From the NCBI GenBank assembly GCA_038235705.1, contig JBBSTR010000036.1:1-23390 (forward strand): a stretch of 23,390 nucleotides of DNA, given 5' to 3'. Both the position numbers and the translations under genes were made by a program. A model generated the notes under the pieces. It was given only the letters and a program-made list of their open reading frames with translations, ran no database searches and was not told where the DNA came from. Shown here piece by piece: positions 1 through 7,654 of the stretch. The number at the start of each line of letters is the position of its first letter. Position 1 is the first letter of the stretch. Origin of the DNA: CANKBT01 sp038235705. Its GTDB lineage: Bacteria; Actinomycetota; Actinomycetes; Mycobacteriales; SCTD01.

Positions 1-3000
1 GTCGGCGTCGACCTGCCTCTGCGCGACGCGTCGTCCGCCGTGGTGGGCCACCTGGCCCTGCAGTCGCTGCGACTCTCGCCGCAGGGCGTGCAGGTGGACC
101 TCAGGTGCGGCCCGTTCGTCGTCGCTGCCGGAGCGGTGACCCTGCGTCCGGTCGTCGTGGTGCGGGCGGGCGTGGCGTCCGGCGGGTTCAGCAGGCTGCT
201 CTCCGTCGGCCTCGCCCTCGACGACGCCGGGGACCGGTCCGTCGAGGTCCGCTGGGCGGTGGACGGCACCGCTCCAGAGGTCTGCGCCGTCGACCGGGCG
301 GCCGGCGCGGAGACGAGGCAGGACCGTACCCCTGCCGAGCTCGCGACCCGGGTGCTCGCCGTGGCGCTCGACCTTGCTGCGAGCGTCCTGACCGAGCAGC
401 TGGGCACCGTCGTCACCGACCGGGCGACCGGGATGCTCCAGGGGGTGCTGTTCACCGGGGGGCTGCGCCGGGTGGACCCGACCCTGTTCGCCGACCTGAC
501 CCGCCCCGAGGCGCTCCTGCACCGCCTCGAGGTGCTGCTGTGGAACTGCGCGACCGACCCGGCGCACGGTGCCGCCCCGGTCCGGCCGGTCGGCGTCACC
601 ATCGACGGCGCGGTCACCATCGCGCTCGCCTCCGAGGACCTGTCCGGTGGGCGCAAGCAGGTGGGCCTCAACCTCAGCATGGTGCCCGGCACGACGTTCT
701 CCTTTCCCACCTCGGACGTCACGGTCGCGCTCGAGGTCGACGCCTCGTGGATCAGCCACACCCCGCAGCCGGGGCTGTCGATCTTCGTGCTGGCCGGCCC
801 CGACAGCGACCACCTCGACATCTCCCCGGCCTTCCTGGTCGCCGGCCTCGGGGTGCGTTTCACCAAGGCCGCCGGCCCGCTGCTCGAGCTCGGCTCGATC
901 GCCCTCGACGGCATCGCCATCCACGCCTACGCCGAGGCCAACCCGGTCGGGGTCGGTGGCGGCGCCAACCTCGAGCTGGTCGGGCTGGCCGTCGCCCCCG
1001 GGGGTGGTCAGGGCACTGGTGTCGCGAACAACATCATGAACGACGTCGGGTCCGCCAGCGCCAACAACCGCCCGACCTTCAGCCCGTCGCTCGCCGTCCA
1101 GAAGCACCCTGGGCCCAGCGAGTCCGTCGAGGTCGGACTGCGGGCCGGTGAGCCACCGGGACCGTGGTGGCTGGTCGTCCAGCGCCAGCTCGGGCCGCTC
1201 TACGTCGACCGGATCGGGCTCGGCACGGTCGAGTCGGGCGGACGCGTCACCGAGATCTCGCTGCTGTTCACCGGCCAGCTGTCGATCTTCGGGCTCACCG
1301 CGGCCGTCGACCAGCTGTCGATCACCTGGCACGGCGGCGACGTGCTGTCGATCTCCAGCTGGAGCGTCGACCTCATGGGGCTGGCGATCGCGGCGAGCTT
1401 CTCCGGGCTGTCCCTGTCCGGCGGGCTGGTCAAGACCGTCGACGGCGGGACGACGTCCTACGTCGGGATGCTCATGGGGCGGTTCGCGGCGTACGGGCTG
1501 TCGGTGTTCGGCGGTTACACCAGCGACCACGGCAACGCCAGCTTCTTCCTCTTCGGCGCCATCAACGGCCCCATCGGCGGGCCGCCCGCGTTCTTCCTCA
1601 CCGGGCTCGGCGGTGGTCTGGGCATCAACCGGGCCCTGGTGATCCCGACCGACATCTCGCGGTTCGGCGAGTTCCCGTTCATCCGGGCGCTCGACCCGGC
1701 GTCCACGCCGCCGGCCAACCCGATGGACGAGCTGCACGCCCTCGCCGCCTACTTCCCGCACCGGATGGGCAGCTTCTGGTTCGCCGCCGGGGTGTCGTTC
1801 ACCTGCTTCGGCCTCATCGACGGTGTCGCGGTGGTCGCCGTCTCGTTCGGCAACGGTCTGGACATCGATCTTCTCGGGCTGGCGCGCATGGCGCTGCCCC
1901 GCCCCGAGGCAGCCCTCGTCTCGATCGAGCTGGCGCTGCTGGTCCACTTCTCGACCGAGGAGGGCGTCTTCCTCATGAAGGCGCAGCTCACCGACAACTC
2001 GTGGCTGCTTTACCCCGAGGTGCGCCTGACCGGCGGCTTCGCGATGGCGCTGTGGTGGAAGGGCCCCCTGTCGGGTCAGTTCGTCCTCACCATGGGCGGC
2101 TACCACCCGAGCTTCCACCGTGACGGCTACCCCGTCGTCCCGCGGCTCGGCATCCTCTGGCGGATCAGCGACGACCTCGTCATCAAGGGCGAGTCGTACT
2201 TCGCGCTCACGTCCGAGGCGCTCATGGCCGGGGTCAAGGTCCAGGCGTCGCTCGACCTCGGGTGGGTGTGGGCGCGGGTCGAGTTCGGCGCGGACGGCAT
2301 CGTCTACTTCGACCCGTTCTGGTTCGAGGTCTCGGCGTACGCACACATCTCCGCCGGCATCCACATCGACCTCGGCTGGTTCGGGACGATCAGCTTCAGC
2401 GTCACGCTCGGTGCGAGCGTCACCGTCTGGGGACCGAGGTTCGCGGGGCGCGTCGAGTTCGAGATCGGTCCCGCCACCGTGCCGATCAGCTTCGGCAACC
2501 CGGACAAGGTGCTGCCGCCGCCGGTGCCCTGGTCGGCCTTCGTCGCCAAGTACCTCGAGGTCGCGGGCGACGCGGCCCGCACCCTGTCCGGCATCACCGG
2601 GAAGGGGGCGCTGCCGACCGCGACCACGAGCGAGACCGGGGCCCCGTCGGCCGACGGGTCACCGACCCTGCCCTACCAGGTGTTCGCGGAGTTCGAGCTG
2701 CTCCTCACCACGACCGCCCCGGCCACCCACGTCGACGTCGCAGGCGAGCACGCCCTCCCGGTGACCCTCAACGGGCAGGCGTTCGGGCTCGGCCTGTCGC
2801 CGATGCAGGCCCACGACCTCAGCTCGAAGATCGTCGTGTCGCTCCAGCTGCGCAACCCGAGCACCGGCGTCTACGCGGCCGACGCCCGCCTCGCCAGGCT
2901 CGCCACCGGCATCGGGCCGCACGCCGACGGTCCGCGCTGGAGCCTGGACTACTTCCCGGTGGGGGTGTGGGGCCCGCCCGGCGCCGACCTGCCGCAGAAG

Positions 3001-4647
3001 GCGGTGCCCCACGGCGACGTCGTGCGGGCCGGCAAGCAGCTCGTGCTCGTGGCCGGCATCCAGGGCAGCACCGTGGGCCCGCAGATCGACTACCACCAGG
3101 TCGTCGCCCGGCCGTCGGACCGCCGCCCGCTGCCGCTGCTCGCCACCGGCACCGACCGCAAGAAGTTCCTCAACGTCGCCCTCGGGCTCGCCGACCAGCC
3201 GGTCCTGGACGTGGTGACCCCGACGGACGCCCTCGCCCTCGCCGCGGCCCGGATCTTCGCCGACCGTGAGCTGACCGGGACCCGCGGGGGGCACAGTGCG
3301 GTGGCCCGGGCCGCCTACCGTCAGGACCGCAGCGCGCCGCCGCTGTTCGGGACCCTCACCGACGGCCTGGCGCCGGCCAACGCGGGCAACGGCGACCGGA
3401 CCGTCCTGGACGTCGCTGCTCCGGTGGCGCAACGGGTCCTGCGGGCGCCGTTCGTCGCCGGCTATCTCACCGGTGGGGTGGGCGCGGCAACCCGGCCGAC
3501 CGCGACCACGGTGGCAGACGGACGCCTCAAGCGCCGTCCCGCCCCGACGGTCGCCTCCGTGCAGGGACGCCTCGCGCTGCACCTTCCGGTGACGCTCACC
3601 CGCGGTGCGCCGCCTTCGGTCTCGGTGTCCGGCACCCTGCTGGCCACCGGCGCGGTCCCGCGCACCGACGCCGTCGGAACGGCCCGCTCCTACGCCGGCG
3701 GCCGGCAGTCGACCCCGGGCCTCCAGTCGCTGGTCGCGGGACTCGGCGGTGCGGCTCCGCGGGCCGCGGCCAGGGGCGGCCGGCGCGCTCAGCCCCAGGC
3801 CGACCCGATCGCGTCGACGATCCGCTCGGGTGACGTCGTGGCGCTGCAGCTGCCGGACGCCGCCTACGACGTGGCGGAGCATCGGCGCCCGGTCCTCACC
3901 GTCACGGGAAAGGCTCGGGTCACCGCGATCCGCGGCCGCAGCGTGCTCTTCGACGACGACGTCGTGGACGGCCCGGTCGCCATCCCGCGCGGCGCCACCC
4001 ACGTCGGGGTGCACGCCGATGGTGACGCCGACCCGACCGGTGGCCTCGCCGGGTGGCACGACCGCACCCGCGTCGCCCGGCTCGGTGGCCAGACGGCCCT
4101 CGCCGCGGGCTGCGTGGTGTCGACGGCGGCTACCGGGGGAGGCGGGGTGCTGTCCTGGGACGCCGCAGGAGCGCTCGCCCACGAGGCCGCCGAGGTGACC
4201 ACCAGGTTCGCCCGACCGGTGGCCACCGTCGCCGTCGCCCTGACCGGGTCGGCCCCGTCGAGCCTCGACCCGACGCAGCTGTCTCTGGTCGGTGCCCGGG
4301 TGGCGACCGACCGTGCGGGGGTCGACCGCCTGCCTGTCGTCGTCGTGCTCGGCGCGACCAGTGTCCTGGTCTACGCCGTCGTGCCCGACGAGGGCGCCAC
4401 CTCCCTCTCGGTCGAGGTCGTCGCGGGTTCGGCGTGGGTGGTGTCCGGGGTGATCGGCGGCGACGTCGCCCCGGCCGACCTCGCCCGCAGCATCGCTGCG
4501 CACGGCCTGTCGGCCGTGACCGCGAAGGTCCTCGCGGTCGCCGGTCCGGGGTGCGCCGTCGCATGGAGCGCCCCGTCGTCGGCCACCGCACCCCGCGCTG
4601 CCAAGAAGGCGCGGAAGCCGGCACGTGGACCGAGGAGGACGTCATGA
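1..4647 (+). CDS. DUF6603-type giant beta-rich protein, 5' end outside window
   Basis: The frame is open from base 1, so the gene probably starts upstream; a GTG at 40 is possible but has no ribosome binding site. At least 1548 residues are present. Residues about 420-840 look like the DUF6603 domain: an FGGYT...SFFLFGAINGP stretch, then FFLTGLGGGLGINR near 530-545, a WLLYPEVRLTGGFAMALWW strand region near 668-686, and a series of alternating polar/hydrophobic strands ending in PISFGNPDK near 838. The function of DUF6603 is not known to me. Residues 840-1548 are also beta-rich and unassigned, with an Arg/Ala-rich low-complexity patch around 1240-1265 and a strongly basic last 20 residues (KKARKPARGPRR). 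No transmembrane helix or catalytic motif is evident. The stop overlaps the next start by 4 nt (ATGA), so the gene heads a translationally coupled series. Domain assignment is from remembered family sequences, not a search. Confidence 0.9.
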   Translation, partial: VGVDLPLRDASSAVVGHLALQSLRLSPQGVQVDLRCGPFVVAAGAVTLRPVVVVRAGVASGGFSRLLSVGLALDDAGDRSVEVRWAVDGTAPEVCAVDRAAGAETRQDRTPAELATRVLAVALDLAASVLTEQLGTVVTDRATGMLQGVLFTGGLRRVDPTLFADLTRPEALLHRLEVLLWNCATDPAHGAAPVRPVGVTIDGAVTIALASEDLSGGRKQVGLNLSMVPGTTFSFPTSDVTVALEVDASWISHTPQPGLSIFVLAGPDSDHLDISPAFLVAGLGVRFTKAAGPLLELGSIALDGIAIHAYAEANPVGVGGGANLELVGLAVAPGGGQGTGVANNIMNDVGSASANNRPTFSPSLAVQKHPGPSESVEVGLRAGEPPGPWWLVVQRQLGPLYVDRIGLGTVESGGRVTEISLLFTGQLSIFGLTAAVDQLSITWHGGDVLSISSWSVDLMGLAIAASFSGLSLSGGLVKTVDGGTTSYVGMLMGRFAAYGLSVFGGYTSDHGNASFFLFGAINGPIGGPPAFFLTGLGGGLGINRALVIPTDISRFGEFPFIRALDPASTPPANPMDELHALAAYFPHRMGSFWFAAGVSFTCFGLIDGVAVVAVSFGNGLDIDLLGLARMALPRPEAALVSIELALLVHFSTEEGVFLMKAQLTDNSWLLYPEVRLTGGFAMALWWKGPLSGQFVLTMGGYHPSFHRDGYPVVPRLGILWRISDDLVIKGESYFALTSEALMAGVKVQASLDLGWVWARVEFGADGIVYFDPFWFEVSAYAHISAGIHIDLGWFGTISFSVTLGASVTVWGPRFAGRVEFEIGPATVPISFGNPDKVLPPPVPWSAFVAKYLEVAGDAARTLSGITGKGALPTATTSETGAPSADGSPTLPYQVFAEFELLLTTTAPATHVDVAGEHALPVTLNGQAFGLGLSPMQAHDLSSKIVVSLQLRNPSTGVYAADARLARLATGIGPHADGPRWSLDYFPVGVWGPPGADLPQKAVPHGDVVRAGKQLVLVAGIQGSTVGPQIDYHQVVARPSDRRPLPLLATGTDRKKFLNVALGLADQPVLDVVTPTDALALAAARIFADRELTGTRGGHSAVARAAYRQDRSAPPLFGTLTDGLAPANAGNGDRTVLDVAAPVAQRVLRAPFVAGYLTGGVGAATRPTATTVADGRLKRRPAPTVASVQGRLALHLPVTLTRGAPPSVSVSGTLLATGAVPRTDAVGTARSYAGGRQSTPGLQSLVAGLGGAAPRAAARGGRRAQPQADPIASTIRSGDVVALQLPDAAYDVAEHRRPVLTVTGKARVTAIRGRSVLFDDDVVDGPVAIPRGATHVGVHADGDADPTGGLAGWHDRTRVARLGGQTALAAGCVVSTAATGGGGVLSWDAAGALAHEAAEVTTRFARPVATVAVALTGSAPSSLDPTQLSLVGARVATDRAGVDRLPVVVVLGATSVLVYAVVPDEGATSLSVEVVAGSAWVVSGVIGGDVAPADLARSIAAHGLSAVTAKVLAVAGPGCAVAWSAPSSATAPRAAKKARKPARGPRRTS
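4633..4638 (+). promoter_or_regulatory. Shine-Dalgarno AGGAGG for the 676-aa gene
   Basis: AGGAGG lies 5 nt before the ATG at 4644, inside the last codons of the DUF6603 gene. It fixes the start at 4644, although the frame is open far upstream in an Arg/Gly-rich shadow. A second ATG at 4650 is too far from the site to be preferred. Confidence 0.85.
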
Positions 4648-6674
4648 CGATGGCCCCGGGCCACTTCCAGCTCTACACACACTTCGAGCCGGCCCTGACC
4701 GCCGGGGACTACCTGTTCCGGACGACGCAGAACCTGGGCGCCGTCGACAAGGACGGCACCCTGGACGCGACCGACCTGCCGGTCGCCGCGTTGGACACCC
4801 ACGTGCGAGTCACCTCCCCGCGGTTCGTCCTGCCGCCCGACCAGGCCCTGGCGACCTACCCGCCGGCAGGCACCGAGGGTTCGTACGGGGCACGGCTGCC
4901 CCAGGTCGTCATCAAGCGACGCACCCTGCCGTGGGAGCGAAGCGTCGCCGGCGCGCCGGCGGGCACCCCCTGGCTCGCGCTCGTCGTGTTCGCCGAAGGC
5001 GAGGCGCAGGTGCTGACCAACGTGGCCGTGGCCGACTGCGTCACCCCGGGGGTCAGGCTCGCGGGCGACCCGGACGTCGCCAAGGGCTCCTGCCTGTCGA
5101 TCCGGCAGTCGATGGTGAACACGATCATGCCGACCCAGCGCGACGTCCCCCTTCTCGTGCACGGCCGCGAGGTCGACCTGGGCGACACCGAGCTCATGAT
5201 GGGTGACGACGACGGGTTCCTCGCGGTCGTCATCGCCAACCGCCTGCCGGTGCCCGTGCGCGCTGCCGACGGGAGCGAGGTCCCCGTCAAGTACCACGCC
5301 GCCCTGGTCAACCTCCAGGGGCAGTGGTCGGCGTTGCTGCCGACGGCGCCCCCGCACGTGGCGTTCACCGACCACCTCGTCCTCGAGTCGGTCGGGGTCG
5401 CCTACCCCCAGGCTGCCTACGACCAGGTGGCGATGGGGATGACCGACACCCACCGTGCCCCGGTGCTCGGGGGCGTCCTCGGGCCGCACGCCGACGCGGT
5501 CGGTCCCGACCCCCTTGCCGCCGCCGCGGTGAGCGGCTACACGGTCAAGGTGAGCCCGGAGACGGTCGCCTCGGCCTACGGGGGCACCCAGTCGTGGGTG
5601 ACCGCCGAGCAGGCTGCCAAAAGGACCTCCGGGCAGTACGCCAGCTACCTCAGCGACGGCATCGTCCTTGCGCTCGACCCGACGCTGAGGTTCCCGGTCC
5701 TGCTCACCTGGTCGTTCACCTCGATCGGCGACGTCACCTTCGAGAAGCTCATGAAGAGCGTCGACTCGGGGCTGCTCGGCACCCGCGGCACCACGCCCGT
5801 CGACCCGGTCGGGCGCAACCCCCTCGAGGTCACCGAGACCGGCCACGTCGGGCTCGACCAGCGCACGAGGAGGGGCGACCTCGTGCGCGCCTGGTACCGC
5901 GGGCCGCTGCTGCCGCACCCTGCCGACCTCACCGCGCCGCGGCTGCCGCTGGCCCACACCGGTGACCAGCTGCGGGCGGTCATCCCCGACGGCCGCGAGG
6001 ACCTGTCGCTCGCCGCGGCGTTCGAGATCGGGCGGCTGCTCGCGCTCGGGCAACCCTCGCTCGTGGCGGCCCTGATGCAGTGGCGCCAGACCGGATACCA
6101 GGCCGCGCGAGGGCACGTGATCTGGGACGTCGTCCTGGCCGGGCTCGCGCTCGGAGGGGTCACCGCGCAACCCGGGCCTGCGCTCGGCGGCCTGCTCGCC
6201 CGCGGGCTGGCCACCGCGATCGCGAAGGACCCCGGTCGCACCGTCGGTCCTCCCCGGAGGACGGCGACGCCGGGTGCCCCGATGGAGCTGCCGCGGTCCG
6301 GCCTCGCGGCGGTCGTCAAGGGGTTCGGCCTCGACGTGTCGGTCGACCAGAGCCTGCCCGGGCTGCTCGCCTCGCTGCAGGCTGCCCAGGTGCCGCGGAT
6401 GCCGCTGGCCGACCTGACCCGTCCCGCGGCGGCCACCGCGCTGGCCGCCGCCCTCGAGGCGACCCGGGAGCCACTGGTCGACCAGCTCGTCGCCGGTGCC
6501 TTGTCGACCCGGATCTTCACAGGCCCCGGTCGGGTCGCCGAGCCGCCCGGTGGACCGGCCGCACCAGGCCTCGGCGGCATCCTCGGCGGCGTACCCGTCG
6601 TGCCGCACGCCGACTCCGGCGACGACGGGCCGGACGCCCTCGACGAAGCCCTGCGCGGAGGAGGACGCCCATGA
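4644..6674 (+). CDS. Conserved-looking protein of unknown function, 676 aa
   Basis: The start is set by AGGAGG 5 nt upstream and by an ATGA overlap with the preceding stop. The protein begins MTMAPGHFQLYTHFEPAL, with no signal peptide. Residues 1-250 are beta-rich and include RTLPWERS near 93-100 and PWLALVVFAEGE near 109-120, phrases I associate with large uncharacterised bacterial proteins found beside similar partners. Residues about 455-500 form a helical stretch (AAAFEIGRLLALGQ, then LMQWRQTGYQ). A second helical region rich in Ala and Leu covers about 545-620. The last 50 residues are Gly/Pro/Asp-rich and likely disordered. No enzyme motif was recognised. Its place between the DUF6603 giant and the 327-aa gene, with overlaps at both ends, suggests a subunit of the same assembly; that role is inference. 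Confidence 0.92.
   Translation: MTMAPGHFQLYTHFEPALTAGDYLFRTTQNLGAVDKDGTLDATDLPVAALDTHVRVTSPRFVLPPDQALATYPPAGTEGSYGARLPQVVIKRRTLPWERSVAGAPAGTPWLALVVFAEGEAQVLTNVAVADCVTPGVRLAGDPDVAKGSCLSIRQSMVNTIMPTQRDVPLLVHGREVDLGDTELMMGDDDGFLAVVIANRLPVPVRAADGSEVPVKYHAALVNLQGQWSALLPTAPPHVAFTDHLVLESVGVAYPQAAYDQVAMGMTDTHRAPVLGGVLGPHADAVGPDPLAAAAVSGYTVKVSPETVASAYGGTQSWVTAEQAAKRTSGQYASYLSDGIVLALDPTLRFPVLLTWSFTSIGDVTFEKLMKSVDSGLLGTRGTTPVDPVGRNPLEVTETGHVGLDQRTRRGDLVRAWYRGPLLPHPADLTAPRLPLAHTGDQLRAVIPDGREDLSLAAAFEIGRLLALGQPSLVAALMQWRQTGYQAARGHVIWDVVLAGLALGGVTAQPGPALGGLLARGLATAIAKDPGRTVGPPRRTATPGAPMELPRSGLAAVVKGFGLDVSVDQSLPGLLASLQAAQVPRMPLADLTRPAAATALAAALEATREPLVDQLVAGALSTRIFTGPGRVAEPPGGPAAPGLGGILGGVPVVPHADSGDDGPDALDEALRGGGRP
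6657..6664 (+). promoter_or_regulatory. Shine-Dalgarno GGAGGAGG for the 327-aa gene
   Basis: GGAGGAGG ends 6 nt before the ATG at 6671 and lies within the last codons of the 676-aa gene. It decides the start, because the same frame is open upstream for several hundred bases without coding character. Confidence 0.85.
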
Positions 6675-7654
6675 GGATCGACGTGCCGGCGATGCTCAAA
6701 GAGCTGCCGATCCAGATGGCCGCGACGGTGCGGGCGCCCGTCGTCGTCGCCGAGGACGACGTGGACTCGGCCGTCCCGGCGCACCTACGTTCCTGGCTGG
6801 TCCGGCTCCGGCTGCTCGAGGGGGTGCCGTTCGCCAACCTCGTCGCGGACACCGAGCTGTTGCCGCCGGAATCGATCCGCTGGTTCTACCTCGACCGTCG
6901 GTGGACCGACGCGCTCGTGCAAGGAGCGCTGTCCGTGGGCACCGTCAACAGCGACGACCGCACCCACCTCGCCGCGACCTACGACGCCGTGTGCGCCGAG
7001 CTCGACCAGGAGGAGCGCAACCACCGCCGCCAGGCCGGCACCCCCCGGTTCGGCGGCTCGGTCGGCGCGGTGAGCGGGTTCATCCTGCGTTCGCAGGCGG
7101 TCTCGGGGTGGCCGGGGCTCCACGTGCGGGCCATGACCACCGACCCCGCCGGCACGCCGGACGACGCGTTCGTCGCCGACGACGACGCGAACCGTATGCG
7201 TCTGCTGCGTCTGGAACGCCTGGCCCCCGCCGTCCTGTTCTGCATGTTCGACGGGATCCCCTCGGTCGTCCACGTCGAAGAGCCCCGGCAGGGCGTCCAG
7301 TTCGGCTTCGACGACGGTGCGGGCGAGGGCACCTTCACCTTCCACCCGCGCAACGTCCAGACCTTCGCCGAGCTGCCCGGCCCCCCCGTCAAGGTGTCCT
7401 TCCGGGGCTTGCCCGGGGCGACCGGTGTCGTCGACGTCCAGCAGCTGCAGAAGGACCTGCTGGACGTCGGAGCGGCCACCCACCTCGGTGGCGACCTCGA
7501 CGCCGCCGAGTACGCGCTCCAGCTGCTCCGCTTCCCCTACCGCCAGGTCTTCGGCGACCCGAGGGGACTGACCATCGGCACCGTGTTCACGGCGTCGGTC
7601 GCCTACCAGACCCAGGTCACGGCGACTTTCACCTTCCAGAAGGCAGGGGCCTGA
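6671..7654 (+). CDS. Conserved-looking protein of unknown function, 327 aa
   Basis: The ATG at 6671 overlaps the upstream TGA (ATGA) and has a near-perfect ribosome binding site. No signal peptide or membrane segment is seen. Residues about 65-91 read PPESIRWFYLDRRWTDALVQ followed by GALSVG. Residues about 145-155 read SGWPGLHVRAM. Residues about 181-216 contain LERLAPAVLFCMFDGIP and HVEEPRQGVQFGFD, and the C-terminus has DLDAAEYALQLLRFPYRQVFG near 276-296. I recognise these blocks as recurring in uncharacterised bacterial proteins of similar context, but I know no function or accession for them. The stop overlaps the next start by one base (TGATG). It is the smallest and most motif-rich member of the five-gene series, so it is the best probe for finding related loci. 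Confidence 0.92.
   Translation: MRIDVPAMLKELPIQMAATVRAPVVVAEDDVDSAVPAHLRSWLVRLRLLEGVPFANLVADTELLPPESIRWFYLDRRWTDALVQGALSVGTVNSDDRTHLAATYDAVCAELDQEERNHRRQAGTPRFGGSVGAVSGFILRSQAVSGWPGLHVRAMTTDPAGTPDDAFVADDDANRMRLLRLERLAPAVLFCMFDGIPSVVHVEEPRQGVQFGFDDGAGEGTFTFHPRNVQTFAELPGPPVKVSFRGLPGATGVVDVQQLQKDLLDVGAATHLGGDLDAAEYALQLLRFPYRQVFGDPRGLTIGTVFTASVAYQTQVTATFTFQKAGA

Noticed and set aside
2659..4503. 614-codon open frame on the minus strand opposite the DUF6603 gene
   Set aside because: Arg/Gly/Asp-rich low-complexity translation, no ribosome binding site, and fully opposite a gene with coding character. Such frames are expected in very high GC DNA.
4053..4643. Upstream in-frame extension of the 676-aa gene
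   Set aside because: The translation is Arg/Gly/Pro-rich shadow of the DUF6603 gene, and AGGAGG before 4644 marks the start.
4371..6608. 745-codon minus-strand frame opposite the 676-aa gene
   Set aside because: Composition of a shadow frame (Arg, Gly, Gln, Val), no start signal, spans a gene boundary on the other strand.
6496..7653. Upstream extension of the 1275-aa gene
   Set aside because: Shadow of the 327-aa gene; sequence is Arg/Pro-rich until the ATG at 7654, where it becomes normal protein.
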